Assembly: GCA_964599375.1 (NCBI GenBank)
Contig: CAZREW010000005.1
Location: forward strand, 136,074 to 200,073
DNA from: JAUWCL01 sp964599375
Lineage (GTDB): Bacteria > Krumholzibacteriota > Krumholzibacteriia > Krumholzibacteriales > Krumholzibacteriaceae
Reading direction: 5' to 3'
DNA: 64,000 nucleotides
Both the position numbers and the translations under genes were made by a program. Shown here one piece after another: positions 54,112-63,611 of this stretch. Each line of letters begins with the position of its first letter. Within the stretch, counting starts at the first letter, position 1. The notes under the pieces were generated by a model. That model was not told the DNA's origin. It saw nothing but the letters and a program-made list of their open reading frames with translations, and did no database searches.

Positions 54112-54593
54112 TACTGGCGCTCCTCCTCTTCAGGAACCGGAACGTTCTTCCCGGAAACGAGGGATACGCTGCCCCCCGCGTCCCGGATAGCCTTGGCGGC
54201 GCTCCTGCTGAAACCGTCGACCTCGACCTCGAGGGCGACCTTCAGCTCTCCGCGTCCGAGTATCTTGACAGGCTCTGTGGCCTTCTTTACAAGGCCTGCC
54301 TCGATGAGGACGCCTCTGTTTATCTTCGTGCCGCTCTCGAACCGGGAGAGGTCGTCTACGTTGACCACCTGGTAGCTCACCTTGAAGATGTTATGGAAGC
54401 CCCTCTTGGGAAGTCGCCTCTGCAGGGGCATCTGTCCGCCCTCGAACCAGGTCGGCACTCCGCCGCCGCTGCGCGAGTTCTGCCCCTTGTGGCCCCTTGT
54501 GGCGGTCTTGCCGTGTCCGGACCCAGGTCCGCAACCGACCCGTTTCCTCTTCTTGACGGCACCCTTTGCCGGGCTGATCTCGTTAAGTTTCAT
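54111..54593 (-). CDS. rplO: 50S ribosomal protein L15
   Basis: L15, 160 residues; MKLNEISPAKGAVKKRKRVGCGPGSGHGKTATRGHKGQ opening is typical. It overlaps rpmD by 11 bases and secY by one base. Confidence 0.97.
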
Positions 54594-54870
54594 CTCCGTC
54601 TGGCTCCTTTTTACCTGTTTTCGGTGCGGCCTTTACCACCGTGTAACCCTTCGAGGGCTTCGAGGCAGCGGGCACGTTCTTTTCATCGATCTCTTCTACC
54701 TCGATCAGGTGGCGCACCTGGTGCAGCATGCCCCTGATCTGAGGATTGTCGTTCTTGTACAGGGTCGCGTAGTTCTTCGTGAATCCCAGGGCAGTCATCA
54801 CGCGCTTGTGCTTCTTCTCCTGAGAATGGATGACGCTCCGCACCTGTGTAATCTTAAGTTTTTTGGCCAT
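54583..54870 (-). CDS. rpmD: 50S ribosomal protein L30 with C-terminal extension
   Basis: L30 core (about 1-62: LKITQVRSVIHSQEKKHKRVMTALGF) plus a 33-residue Lys/Glu-rich extension, giving 95 residues instead of the usual 60. It overlaps rplO. Confidence 0.94.
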   Translation of the reverse strand: MAKKLKITQVRSVIHSQEKKHKRVMTALGFTKNYATLYKNDNPQIRGMLHQVRHLIEVEEIDEKNVPAASKPSKGYTVVKAAPKTGKKEPDGDET

Positions 54871-54975
54871 CTTAGATCCTCGTTCGTTTCTCCCGGCAGG
54901 AAGATACGGCTGTCCGGCCGGCAGCGGGCTGCCTTCTCATCCCGCTGATCCGGTCCGGTTGCCTGAAGCCCCGCT

Positions 54976-55635
54976 CTATTCGCTCTGCTGCGCGGCTTCC
55001 CCGGCGGCCTTCTCTTCGATGACGGGCGCGGCCTCGACGGCCTGCTGGTCCTCGACTTCAGCCTTCACCTCGGCGGCAGGCTTTTCCTCGAGGGCGAAAA
55101 GCTTCCTCACCGATATATTTCTTTTCCTGGCTACGTCATTCGCACTCTTCAGGCTCTTGATACCGACAATGGTGGCTTTCACCATGTTGTGCGGATTGTT
55201 GGAACCGAGCGACTTGGTGAGGATATCCCTCACTCCAGCCACCTCGAGTACGCTGCGGACGCCCCCGCCCGCGATGACGCCTGTTCCCGGAGCCGCCGGC
55301 TTGAGAAGGACTCGCGCCGCACCGAACCGGCCGACCGTCATGTAGGGGATCGTGCCCCCTACCATCGGGATCGAGATCATGTTCTTGCGTGCGGCTTCCC
55401 CGGCCTTGCGGATGGCGTCGCTGATCTCATTCGCCTTTCCGAGACCGACTCCTACCTTGCCCATGCCATCGCCGACCGCGACAAGAGCGTTGAAGCTGAA
55501 ACGGCGGCCACCCTTGACTACCTTGGCCACACGGTTGATATGAACCGTCTGTTCTAGATACTCCGGGCCGCTATCTTCACGCCTGTCCCGCCGGCTGTCC
55601 CTTCGGGAATCTCTTCTGTTGTCTCTGGTGTTCAA
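54976..55635 (-). CDS. rpsE: 30S ribosomal protein S5 with extended ends
   Basis: S5 core (about 22-180: LEQTVHINRVAKVVKGGRRFSF, GVIAGGGVRSVLEVAG) with an Arg/Asp-rich N-terminus (repeats of R-R-D-S) and an acidic Ala/Glu-rich C-terminal tail of about 45 residues. Total 219 residues against about 166 in E. coli. Confidence 0.95.
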   Translation of the reverse strand: MNTRDNRRDSRRDSRRDRREDSGPEYLEQTVHINRVAKVVKGGRRFSFNALVAVGDGMGKVGVGLGKANEISDAIRKAGEAARKNMISIPMVGGTIPYMTVGRFGAARVLLKPAAPGTGVIAGGGVRSVLEVAGVRDILTKSLGSNNPHNMVKATIVGIKSLKSANDVARKRNISVRKLFALEEKPAAEVKAEVEDQQAVEAAPVIEEKAAGEAAQQSE

Positions 55636-55708
55636 CTATCGCACCCCCGTGCGCGTCAAACCCGCGTTCCCGCGGGCAGTTTACCCGTGTCTCCACGGGT
55701 AGTTTCGA

Positions 55709-56134
55709 TTAGAATTCCAGTCCGTTCTTTCTCGCCGCCTCTGCGAGAGCGGCGATCCTGCCGTGATATAGAAAGCCGCCCCTGTCGAATACGACCTTCT
55801 TTATCCCGAGTCCTGCGGCTTGTTCGGCGATCACCTTTCCGACCGCGCGTGAACGGCGCAGCTTCAGTCCCTCGGGCTTCTTCTCTTTCTTTTTCTTCTT
55901 ACCCTCTTCTTCGGCTCCAGCAGCCGCCTGAGGCGCCTCGGCAGGCAGATCGAGACGCAGGCTCGACGCCGAAGCGAGCGTTCTGCCCGTCTCGTCGTCG
56001 ATCAGCTGCGCGTAGATGTGCCCGAGGGACCTGTAGACTGAGAGCCTGGGCCTCTCGCCGGTGCCTTGCACCTTCCTGCGGACTCTGGCCTTTCTGCTCA
56101 GTCGCTGCTTTCTCTTTTCGAATTCCTTGCTCAT
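55709..56134 (-). CDS. rplR: 50S ribosomal protein L18 with internal lysine-rich insertion
   Basis: L18, 141 residues from the ATG at 56134; a TTG four codons upstream is also in frame. The core reads RLSVYRSLGHIYAQLIDD...KVVFDRGGFLYHGRIAALAEAARKNGLEF. An insertion of about 25 residues (about 63-91) rich in Ala, Glu and Lys (run of five K) is unusual in L18, which binds 5S rRNA. Confidence 0.95.
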   Translation of the reverse strand: MSKEFEKRKQRLSRKARVRRKVQGTGERPRLSVYRSLGHIYAQLIDDETGRTLASASSLRLDLPAEAPQAAAGAEEEGKKKKKEKKPEGLKLRRSRAVGKVIAEQAAGLGIKKVVFDRGGFLYHGRIAALAEAARKNGLEF

Positions 56135-56218
56135 CTCTTTGTCCAACTCCTGTCATCGGCCGGGGCGAACGGGCCGCTCGCCTGACGACCCCGCCACCGT
56201 CCCCTTGCTGTGGCCCGG

Positions 56219-56767
56219 CTAGAAGCCCGAACCTACTGCAGCCTTGCCGGCCTTACGCCTTACCTGCTCGCCGGCATAGCGAACACCCTTACCCTTGTAA
56301 GGCTCGGGAGGCCTGAAACCGCGGATCTCCGCTGCGGCCTGCCCCACCTTCTGCTTGTCGATACCCTTCACCTCGATCTTTTTCGGATCAGGGACCGCGA
56401 TCTCCACACCATCGATGGGCCCGTAGTGGACCGGGTGCGAATAACCGAGAGCCATTACGAGCGTCTTGCCCTTCATCTCGGCCCTGTATTCCACGCCCTC
56501 GATCTCGAGGTCGCATTTGAACCCGTTCGAAACGCCCTCGACCATGTTGTATACGAGAGTGCGGGTCAGGCCGTGAAGAGATTTATGCTGCTTGGACTCG
56601 GTCGGCCTCTTGACGAGGATATCCGTGCCCGCGACTTCGATTATCATATCAGGGTGAAGCGTCCTCTGGAGCTCGCCCTTGGGCCCCTTTACCTTGATAT
56701 GGTTCTTCTTCAGATCGATCGTTACTCCGGCCGGGACCGGTATCGGATTCTTACCAACTCGTGACAT
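56219..56767 (-). CDS. rplF: 50S ribosomal protein L6
   Basis: L6, 182 residues; MSRVGKNPIPVPAGV opening and the C-terminal RGFRPPEPYKGKGVRYAGE signature. Confidence 0.97.
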   Translation of the reverse strand: MSRVGKNPIPVPAGVTIDLKKNHIKVKGPKGELQRTLHPDMIIEVAGTDILVKRPTESKQHKSLHGLTRTLVYNMVEGVSNGFKCDLEIEGVEYRAEMKGKTLVMALGYSHPVHYGPIDGVEIAVPDPKKIEVKGIDKQKVGQAAAEIRGFRPPEPYKGKGVRYAGEQVRRKAGKAAVGSGF

Positions 56768-56795
56768 TGCTCTCTAAACCTCCGTATGCGCAGCG

Positions 56796-57191
56796 CTACC
56801 AGATGTGGCAGAGCACCTCGCCGCCCACGCCGTGCTTGCGGGCTTCCTTGTCGGTCATTACTCCCCGCGACGTAGAAATGATGGCAGTGCCGAATCCACC
56901 CATGACCCTGGGAAGCTTGTCCCGGGTGACATAGACCCTGCGGCTGGGCATGCTGATCCTCCGGATGCCTTCTATGACCGGCTTGCGGTCCTCGTTGTAC
57001 TTGATATATACACGGAGCGAGCCCTGCAGGCCGTCATCGATGAACTTGACGTTGCCGATGTATCCGCCCTCGAGCAATATCCGCGCGATCTGCGCCTTGA
57101 TCTTCGACGCCGGAATGTCCACATGGTCCTTGTTGGACCTGTACGCATTTCTGATCCGGGTCAGCATGTCAGCAATAGGATCGGTCATCAT
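56796..57191 (-). CDS. rpsH: 30S ribosomal protein S8
   Basis: S8, 131 residues from the first of two adjacent ATG codons at 57191 (TDPIADMLTRIRNAY); GAGGTG lies nine bases upstream. Ends with the KHGVGGEVLCHIW signature. Confidence 0.96.
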   Translation of the reverse strand: MMTDPIADMLTRIRNAYRSNKDHVDIPASKIKAQIARILLEGGYIGNVKFIDDGLQGSLRVYIKYNEDRKPVIEGIRRISMPSRRVYVTRDKLPRVMGGFGTAIISTSRGVMTDKEARKHGVGGEVLCHIW

Positions 57192-57227
57192 CTCTTCATT
57201 CACCTCGTCTGTTTCAATTCAACGGCA

Positions 57228-57413
57228 CTACCAGCTCGCCTTGGTGACGCCGGGGATCTTGCCCTCGAGCGCCAACTCCCTGAAGCATATGCGGCAGATT
57301 CCGTATCTCCTTATGTACGCCCTGGAACGCCCGCACCGGTTGCACCGGTTGTAGGTGCGTACCTTGAACTTTGGCGTCCTCTTAGCCTTTGCTATCAAAC
57401 ACTTCTTGGCCAC
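57228..57413 (-). CDS. rpsN: 30S ribosomal protein S14, zinc-binding type Z
   Basis: A 61-residue S14 with CxxC...CxxC ligands at Cys24, 27, 40 and 43. This short type is the zinc form; Gram-negatives such as E. coli have the longer zinc-free form. Confidence 0.97.
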   Translation of the reverse strand: MAKKCLIAKAKRTPKFKVRTYNRCNRCGRSRAYIRRYGICRICFRELALEGKIPGVTKASW

Positions 57414-57427
57414 GGAGCCTCCTTGGA

Positions 57428-57982
57428 TCAGTTCTCACGAAGAGGCATGCCGAGGAGCCTGATCAGCTCCCTTGCCTCTTCGTCAGTACCGGCAGTTGTT
57501 ACTATCGTTATATCCATCCCCATGATCTTCAGGATCTTATCGTAGTCGATCTCGGGGAATATGATCTGCTCCTTGACGCCGAACGAGTAATTGCCCCGTC
57601 CATCGAAACTCTTCGGGCTCAAGCCACGGAAATCCCTGATACGAGGGACGGCCACATTGACGAGCCTGTCGAAGAACTCCCACATGCGCTCTCCCCTGAG
57701 GGTGACGAAGCAGCCTACAGGGACTCCCTCACGGAGCTTGAAGTTCGCGATCGACTTGCGCGCCCTGGATACGACCGGAGCCTGCCCTGTGATCGCGGCC
57801 ATGTCCTTGACCGCGGCTTCGAGCATCTTCGCGTCATTCTGGGCTTCTCCCACACCCATGTTTACGACGATCTTCTCGAAACGCGGCACCTGCATGACAT
57901 TCTTGTACCCGAACTTCTTCATCAGCTCGGGGACGGCCTTCTCTTCGTAAAGCCGCTTGACGTTCGGTTTTTTATCAGCCAT
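57428..57982 (-). CDS. rplE: 50S ribosomal protein L5
   Basis: L5, 184 residues from the ATG at 57982 (three codons after an upstream GTG that is also in frame). KIVVNMGVGEAQNDAKMLEAA and the RDFRGLSPKSFDGRGNYSFG signature are present. It binds 5S rRNA. Confidence 0.96.
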   Translation of the reverse strand: MADKKPNVKRLYEEKAVPELMKKFGYKNVMQVPRFEKIVVNMGVGEAQNDAKMLEAAVKDMAAITGQAPVVSRARKSIANFKLREGVPVGCFVTLRGERMWEFFDRLVNVAVPRIRDFRGLSPKSFDGRGNYSFGVKEQIIFPEIDYDKILKIMGMDITIVTTAGTDEEARELIRLLGMPLREN

Positions 57983-58003
57983 CTCTCTCACCGTCTGAAT
58001 CGG

Positions 58004-58330
58004 TTAACGTTTATCTTCGTCGCTCAGTGTCTCGTTGCACTTCTTGCAGCGGCGGACCTTGCGGCCGTCGGCCAGGCTCGAGTGCGCCGTCTTCGTCGGT
58101 TCGCCGCACTTCGGACAGAGGAGGATGACGTTCGACGCGCTGATCGTCGCTTCCTTCTCTACGATCCCGCCCTTGTCGGCCTGGCTCGTCTGCCTCGTGT
58201 GCCGCTTGATCATATTGACCTTTTCGACGATGACACGATTACTATCGGGAAAGACCTTAAGGACCTTCCCCACGGCTCCCTTTGCATTTCCCGCAATCAC
58301 TCTGACCGTATCGTTCTTCTTGATCTTCAT
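58004..58330 (-). CDS. rplX: 50S ribosomal protein L24
   Basis: L24, 108 residues; MKIKKNDTVRVIAGNAKGAVGKV opening (KOW motif). Its C-terminal part has two CxxC pairs (CPKCG and CKKC), a zinc-like element seen in some L24. Confidence 0.96.
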   Translation of the reverse strand: MKIKKNDTVRVIAGNAKGAVGKVLKVFPDSNRVIVEKVNMIKRHTRQTSQADKGGIVEKEATISASNVILLCPKCGEPTKTAHSSLADGRKVRRCKKCNETLSDEDKR

Positions 58331-58350
58331 TTCGAATTTCCGCCCGGTAT

Positions 58351-58719
58351 TCAGATTACTTCCGGCGCCAGGGAGACGATCTTCATGAACTTCTTCTCCC
58401 TCAGCTCCCTAGCCACCGGGCCGAATATCCTCGTCCCGACAGGCTCTTTCTGCTCGTTGATTATTACGGCGGCGTTCTGGTCAAATCTAATATAAGACCC
58501 GTCCTTCCGCCTGACTTCCTTCTTGGTGCGCACTATGACGCACTTGACTACCTGGCCCTTCTTTACGGTGCCGCCAGGTATCGCGACCTTGACGGAAGCG
58601 CTGATTATATCCCCGATGGATGCATAGCGCCTTTTCGACCCGCCGAGGACCTTGATACACATGATGCTCTTGGCCCCCGAATTGTCGGCGACGGCCAGAT
58701 TTGTCTGCATCTTGATCAT
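58351..58719 (-). CDS. rplN: 50S ribosomal protein L14
   Basis: L14, 122 residues; LAVADNSGAKSIMCIKVLGGSKRRYA and FGPVARELREKKFMKIVSLAPEVI. Confidence 0.97.
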   Translation of the reverse strand: MIKMQTNLAVADNSGAKSIMCIKVLGGSKRRYASIGDIISASVKVAIPGGTVKKGQVVKCVIVRTKKEVRRKDGSYIRFDQNAAVIINEQKEPVGTRIFGPVARELREKKFMKIVSLAPEVI

Positions 58720-58728
58720 CGTCGTCTC

Positions 58729-58986
58729 CTACTGTGCCCTCTCAATGATCTCAACGACTCGCCAGCGCTTCAACTTGCTGAGCGGCCTCGTCGACATGAC
58801 TTTTACCTTGTCTCCAGTCCGACATTCGTTCTCGGCGTCGTGCGCCCAGATCTTAGACGTCTTCTTGACGATCTTCTTGTACATCGGGTGCTGAAATGTC
58901 CGCTCGATGGATATCGTCACCGTCTTGTCCATCCTGTTGCTGACGACCCGCCCCACAAGAACCTTTCTGGGCTTTCTTTCTTCCAT
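58729..58986 (-). CDS. rpsQ: 30S ribosomal protein S17
   Basis: S17, 85 residues, OB fold; VLVGRVVSNRMDKTVTI and AHDAENECRTGDKV signature. Confidence 0.97.
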   Translation of the reverse strand: MEERKPRKVLVGRVVSNRMDKTVTISIERTFQHPMYKKIVKKTSKIWAHDAENECRTGDKVKVMSTRPLSKLKRWRVVEIIERAQ

Positions 58987-59023
58987 TTCAACTCCTCATC
59001 TTGCGGCACGCTCCCGGAGGCGG

Positions 59024-59236
59024 TCAGCCTTCCCGAGCGCCTTCCGCTGCCGCCGCCCTCTCGGCGATAATTGTCTTCACTCTCGCGAGATCGCGCCTGA
59101 CCACCCTTATCTGAAGGGGATTGTCGAGACGCTTGATCGAAAGCTGTATCCGCAGCCGCGCAAGCTCTTCCGAGAGATCCTCTTCTCGACGGGCCAGCTC
59201 TTCCTGTGTCAATTCTTTCAGTTCAACAGTTTTCAT
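59024..59236 (-). CDS. rpmC: 50S ribosomal protein L29
   Basis: L29, 70 residues, two-helix protein; LKELTQEELARREEDLSEELARLR then NPLQIRVVRRDLARVKTI. Binds near the tunnel exit. Confidence 0.97.
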   Translation of the reverse strand: MKTVELKELTQEELARREEDLSEELARLRIQLSIKRLDNPLQIRVVRRDLARVKTIIAERAAAAEGAREG

Positions 59237-59256
59237 CTCTTAAACCATCCGGGTTT

Positions 59257-59685
59257 CTAGCCGGCCACCTTTCCTGTCGCGACGCGGCGAACGAACTTCA
59301 CCTTGATCGGCAGCTTTGCGGCGGCGAGCTCCATCGCTCTCTTTGCTTCCTTCTGATCCACTCCCGCGAGCTCGAACATTATGCGGCCCGGCTTCACGAC
59401 GGCGACCCAGTACTCCGGAGAGCCTTTGCCCTTCCCCATCCGAGTCTCCGCCGGCTTGACGGTCACGGGCTTGTCGGGGAAGACGCGGATCCACAGCTTT
59501 CCCTGCCTCTTGATATGACGCATGATCGCGACACGGGCAGCCTCCAGCTGCCTGTTCGTGATCCAGCCGGGAGCCTCGGCCTGCAGCCCGAACTCGCCGA
59601 AGCTGATCTTCGAGCCCCGGTAGGCGGCGCCCGCCATCCGGCCCCGCTGCTGTTTGCGGTACTTTGTACGTTTCGGCATCAACAT
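59257..59685 (-). CDS. rplP: 50S ribosomal protein L16
   Basis: L16, 142 residues; MLMPKRTKYRKQQRGRMAG opening and WIRVFPDKPVTVKPAETRMGKGKG signature. Confidence 0.97.
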   Translation of the reverse strand: MLMPKRTKYRKQQRGRMAGAAYRGSKISFGEFGLQAEAPGWITNRQLEAARVAIMRHIKRQGKLWIRVFPDKPVTVKPAETRMGKGKGSPEYWVAVVKPGRIMFELAGVDQKEAKRAMELAAAKLPIKVKFVRRVATGKVAG

Positions 59686-59706
59686 GGCTCAATCAACCTC
59701 TCTCGT

Positions 59707-60393
59707 TCAGCGACGGTCCTTCGAGGACTCGTCTATAGCGTTCTCGGCCAGCTGGCGCTTGAAGTCCTTGGGAAATATCTCTCCCAGGTAGATCCAGACC
59801 TTGACGCCGACGGCGCCGTATGTCGTAAACGCGGTCGCCCTGGCATAATCGATGTCGGCACGGAGCGTATGCAGGGGAACGCGCCCGTCCATGTACCCTT
59901 CCGTTCTCGACATCTCGGCTCCGCCGAGCCTGCCAGAGCACTTCACCTTTACTCCGAGGGCTCCCATCCTCATCGCCGAGCCGATAGCCTTTTTCATCGC
60001 CCGCCTGAAGGACACCCTCTGCTCGAGCTGTCCGGCGATATGCTCTGCCACGAGCTGCGCGTTGAGCTCGGGCTTCTTGACTTCCTTGATATCGATATTG
60101 ACTTCCCTTTCAGTGAGATGGGCCAGCTCCTCACTGAGGAAATCCACTTCGGCTCCCTTTCGTCCGATGACCATTCCAGGCCTTGCCGTATAGATATGTA
60201 TCTTGACCTTGTCTCCGCGGCGCTCCACCTCGATCTTCGATACGCCGGCGCGCGACAGGCGTTTCTTGACGTAGCGCCTCAGCTTTATATCCTCTTCCAG
60301 CCATTCGGACGCGTACTTCGACGTGAACCATTTGCTATCCCATGACCGGTTGATTCCGAGCCTCAATCCGACGGGATGTGTCTTCTGACCCAA
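59707..60393 (-). CDS. rpsC: 30S ribosomal protein S3
   Basis: S3, 228 residues; MGQKTHPVGLRLGI opening, KH domain (about 40-110) and GVKVWIYLGEIFP near the end. Confidence 0.97.
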   Translation of the reverse strand: MGQKTHPVGLRLGINRSWDSKWFTSKYASEWLEEDIKLRRYVKKRLSRAGVSKIEVERRGDKVKIHIYTARPGMVIGRKGAEVDFLSEELAHLTEREVNIDIKEVKKPELNAQLVAEHIAGQLEQRVSFRRAMKKAIGSAMRMGALGVKVKCSGRLGGAEMSRTEGYMDGRVPLHTLRADIDYARATAFTTYGAVGVKVWIYLGEIFPKDFKRQLAENAIDESSKDRR

Positions 60394-60414
60394 GATATCC
60401 TCCTCGTCTCTTCC

Positions 60415-60774
60415 TTACTTTCCGGTCTCGAGCTCACCATGGTAATCAACGACTACGGTAATACTGCTGCTGCGCTTACGGATCCGGTAGGCGCGCCCCT
60501 GGGCTCTCGGCCTGATACGGTACATCGTCCTGCCCTCGTTCACGAATATCTCCTTGATATTCATCTCGGCAGGCTCCACCGGGTGCTCGAACTGTCCGGC
60601 CAGATTGTGCATGGCCGAAACGACGGTCTTCTCAATCGGGCGCGCAACGGCCTTGCTCGAGAGCTTCAATATCTCGATAGCCTTCTCGACCGACAGTCCC
60701 CTTACGAGATCGACGACTATCCTCGCCTTCCTCGGTGAGACCCTCACGTGCCGCGCTTTTGCGCGTGCTTCCAT
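60415..60774 (-). CDS. rplV: 50S ribosomal protein L22
   Basis: L22, 119 residues; ARHVRVSPRKARIVVDLVRG opening and the YRIRPRAQGRAYRIRKRSS loop that lines the exit tunnel. Confidence 0.97.
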   Translation of the reverse strand: MEARAKARHVRVSPRKARIVVDLVRGLSVEKAIEILKLSSKAVARPIEKTVVSAMHNLAGQFEHPVEPAEMNIKEIFVNEGRTMYRIRPRAQGRAYRIRKRSSSITVVVDYHGELETGK

Positions 60775-60800
60775 CTCCGCCTACCTCCGTTTATCTGCTG

Positions 60801-61076
60801 CTACTGCTTTCTCTTTACCTTGCTCGTGTGTCCCCTGTAGGTCCTGGTCGCGACGAACTCACCGACCTTGTGACCGACCATGTTCTCCGTAATGAATACG
60901 GGGACGAACTTGTGTCCGCTGTGGACCGCCAGCGTGTGACCCACGAACTCAGGAGAGATGGTCGATCTCCTGGCCCAGGTCTTGACGACCTTCTTCTCGC
61001 CGGACTCGTTCATCCTCTCGATCTTGCGGAAAAGCTTGTCATCGATATAGGGACCCTTTTTCAGTGATCTGGCCAT
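60801..61076 (-). CDS. rpsS: 30S ribosomal protein S19
   Basis: S19, 91 residues; MARSLKKGPYID opening and GHKVGEFVATRTYRGH signature. It follows rplB by four bases. Confidence 0.97.
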   Translation of the reverse strand: MARSLKKGPYIDDKLFRKIERMNESGEKKVVKTWARRSTISPEFVGHTLAVHSGHKFVPVFITENMVGHKVGEFVATRTYRGHTSKVKRKQ

Positions 61077-61079
61077 CTA

Positions 61080-61913
61080 TTACCTCTTCTTCTTGCGCCT
61101 GTGGACGATGTACTTGCCAGAGGGTTTCTTCTTGCTTCTCGTTTTGTACCCCTTCGTCGGCATGCCCCATGGGCTCACAGGATGACCACCGCCGCTGGTG
61201 CGGCCCTCGCCGCCGCCGTGGGGATGATCGACCGGGTTCATGGCAACGCCCCTGACCTTCGGCCTCTTGCCGAGCCAGCGGGACCGGCCGGCCTTTCCGA
61301 TGGTAACGTTCTCGTGGTCGATGTTGCTTACCTGCCCGATGGTCGCGTAGCACTCCTTGCGGACCATGCGGATCTCGCCGCTCGGGAGCCTGAGGGAGAC
61401 GTAGTTGCCTTCCTTGGCCATGAGCTGGGCGTATGAGCCAGCGCTTCGGACCATCTGCCCGCCGCGCCCCGCGATCATCTCGATGTTGTGCACGAACAGT
61501 CCCGTCGGGATCTTCTCCAGCGGGAGCGCGTTCCCGGGATGGATATCGATGTCGGGGCCCGATATAACCGTGTCCCCTTCCTTTATCCCGTGAGGCGCCA
61601 GGATATAGCGCTTCTCCCCGTCCGCGTAATGCAGCAGCGAGATGAAGGCCGAACGGTTGGGATCGTATTCGAGCGAAACGACCTTCGCGGGTATGCCGTG
61701 CTTGTCGCGCTTGAAGTCGATCCTGCGGTAGCGGCGCTTGTGGCCTCCGCCCATGCGCCGCATCGTGATGTGGCCATGGTTGTTGCGCCCACCGGTGCTT
61801 TTCATCGGTTCGATGAGAGATTTTTCCGGCGCTTTCTTGGTAAGGCCGGAATAATCTGTGCTCGTTTTGTAGCGCAACGTCGGCGTCGTCGGTTTGTACT
61901 TCTTCAGAGCCAT
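61080..61913 (-). CDS. rplB: 50S ribosomal protein L2
   Basis: L2, 277 residues; KKYKPTTPTLRYKT opening, GGRNNHGHITMRRMGGGHKRRYR and the peptidyl-transferase-centre region AMNPVDHPHGGGEGR with the key histidine. Confidence 0.98.
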   Translation of the reverse strand: MALKKYKPTTPTLRYKTSTDYSGLTKKAPEKSLIEPMKSTGGRNNHGHITMRRMGGGHKRRYRRIDFKRDKHGIPAKVVSLEYDPNRSAFISLLHYADGEKRYILAPHGIKEGDTVISGPDIDIHPGNALPLEKIPTGLFVHNIEMIAGRGGQMVRSAGSYAQLMAKEGNYVSLRLPSGEIRMVRKECYATIGQVSNIDHENVTIGKAGRSRWLGKRPKVRGVAMNPVDHPHGGGEGRTSGGGHPVSPWGMPTKGYKTRSKKKPSGKYIVHRRKKKR

Positions 61914-62018
61914 CGATCGGTTCCTTGTCTTTCTTTTTCCCTTTTCAGCTCCCCGCCGCGCGGGAAGCGCTCACTGTTCTCTTCGCAGCCCCATGAGGGG
62001 CTATACAACGAGGCGAGA

Positions 62019-62321
62019 TCATACCTGGTCGAAGATATCGATATTCTCACCCTTGGCCAGCGTTACATAGGCCTTCTTGCGGTCAGCACGCGTGCCGGTG
62101 AACCGGCCGGACCTCATGAACGTCGTCTTCGGCTTGCCGTACAGGACTGCCGTGCGGACCTTCAGGACCGTGACACCGAACAGCTTCTCCACGGCGTGCT
62201 TGATCTCTCTCTTGTTCGCCCTGGGGTCGACCTCGAACACGAACTTGCTGTCCGCTTCCTTCATCATCGCCGACCGCTCGGTGATCACGGGCTTCAGGAT
62301 GATCTGCCTGATATCGGCCAT
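62019..62321 (-). CDS. rplW: 50S ribosomal protein L23
   Basis: L23, 100 residues; IILKPVITERSAMM and VDPRANKREIKHAVEKLFGV signature. Start and rplD stop share one base (TAATG). Confidence 0.97.
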   Translation of the reverse strand: MADIRQIILKPVITERSAMMKEADSKFVFEVDPRANKREIKHAVEKLFGVTVLKVRTAVLYGKPKTTFMRSGRFTGTRADRKKAYVTLAKGENIDIFDQV

Positions 62322-62947
62322 TACGCGAACACCTCCTCGATCTTCGCGAGAGCGTCCTTTGTGAAAAGCAGAGTATCGGCCTTGAGGATCTGGAGGGCGT
62401 TCATGTCACTCGCGAGTATGAACTCGACGCCTTTGATATTCCTCGTCGACCTGAACACGTTGTCATCGAACGACTCCGAGACGAAGAGCACTTTCCTGCC
62501 CGACAGCCCGGCGGCCTTCAGAAATCCGGCGAAGAGCCTCGTCTTCGGTGATTCCATCGGGACATTCTCCACGATGACGACCCTTTCTTCTCCGCCTTTA
62601 TCGGCCAGGGCCGATTTCAGAGCGAGTCTCTTGACCTTCTTGGGAACGGAGAACCCGTAATCCCTCGGCTTCGGGGGGAAGACCACTCCGCCACCCCTCC
62701 AGATCGGCGAGGAGCGCATGCCGGCCCTCGCCCGTCCGGTACCCTTCTGCCTGTAGGGCTTGATGGTGCTGTAGCTGATCTCGCCGCGCTCCTTGGCGTT
62801 GGCCGATCCGATCCGCCTGTTCGCCTCGTACATGCGCACGGCGTCGTACAGCACCGACCGGTTCACCGGACCGCCGAAGAGCGATTCGGGAAGGTCCACC
62901 TTGCCCTTCAGGTCACCGTTGAAATCATATAGATTAGCGCTTGCCAT
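62321..62947 (-). CDS. rplD: 50S ribosomal protein L4
   Basis: L4, 208 residues; NRSVLYDAVRMYEANRRIGSANAKERGEI and the tunnel loop KGTGRARAGMRSSPIWRGGGVVFPP. In E. coli L4 represses the S10 operon; no matching leader is seen here. Confidence 0.97.
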   Translation of the reverse strand: MASANLYDFNGDLKGKVDLPESLFGGPVNRSVLYDAVRMYEANRRIGSANAKERGEISYSTIKPYRQKGTGRARAGMRSSPIWRGGGVVFPPKPRDYGFSVPKKVKRLALKSALADKGGEERVVIVENVPMESPKTRLFAGFLKAAGLSGRKVLFVSESFDDNVFRSTRNIKGVEFILASDMNALQILKADTLLFTKDALAKIEEVFA

Positions 62948-62962
62948 CTCTCTTCCTCATGC

Positions 62963-63598
62963 TTACCCCTGCTTCGCGGGCGTGGCTGTCAGCCTGAGGA
63001 TAGTGTTCCTCGAGCCGGGAACCGCGCCTTTGACGAGCAGGAGGTTGTTTTCCCTGTCGACTTCGACGACCTTGAGGTTCTTTACGTGATTGTTGGCGTG
63101 TCCCATGCGGCCGGCCATCCTCGTGCCCTTCATGACGCGGCTCGGCCAGGCCGCACTTCCGATCGAACCGGCCGCCCTGTGCACCTTGTTGACGCCGTGG
63201 GAGGCCTTGCCGCCTCCGAACCCGTGGCGCCTCATGACACCCTGGAATCCCTTGCCTTTCGACTTGCCGGAGACATCGACCGTTTCGGCATCCGCGAAGA
63301 TGCCGACGTCGATGAGCTGACCGGGCTCGAAGGCCGACGGGTCGTCCACCCTGAATTCCTGGATGTGGCGGTAAGGCGGCAGCCCGGCTTTCCGGAAGTG
63401 CCCCATCTGCGGCAGGTTAGAGAGGGAGTGCCTGACTTCGCCGAACGCGATCTGCACCGCGTTGTAACCGTCGGTCGCCTCCGTCTTCACCTGCACCACA
63501 GGACACGGGCCCGCCTCGATCACCGACACGGGAACGACTGCCCCCTTGTCGTCGAAGATCTGGCTCATCCCGATTTTCCTGCCGATCAACCCTATCAT
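62963..63598 (-). CDS. rplC: 50S ribosomal protein L3
   Basis: L3, 211 residues from the ATG at 63598 (the frame is open to 63670, inside rpsJ). MIGLIGRKIGMSQIFDD opening and the GKGFQGVMRRHGFGGGKASHG loop. Confidence 0.97.
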   Translation of the reverse strand: MIGLIGRKIGMSQIFDDKGAVVPVSVIEAGPCPVVQVKTEATDGYNAVQIAFGEVRHSLSNLPQMGHFRKAGLPPYRHIQEFRVDDPSAFEPGQLIDVGIFADAETVDVSGKSKGKGFQGVMRRHGFGGGKASHGVNKVHRAAGSIGSAAWPSRVMKGTRMAGRMGHANNHVKNLKVVEVDRENNLLLVKGAVPGSRNTILRLTATPAKQG

Positions 63599-63611
63599 CT
63601 CATCCTCCGAA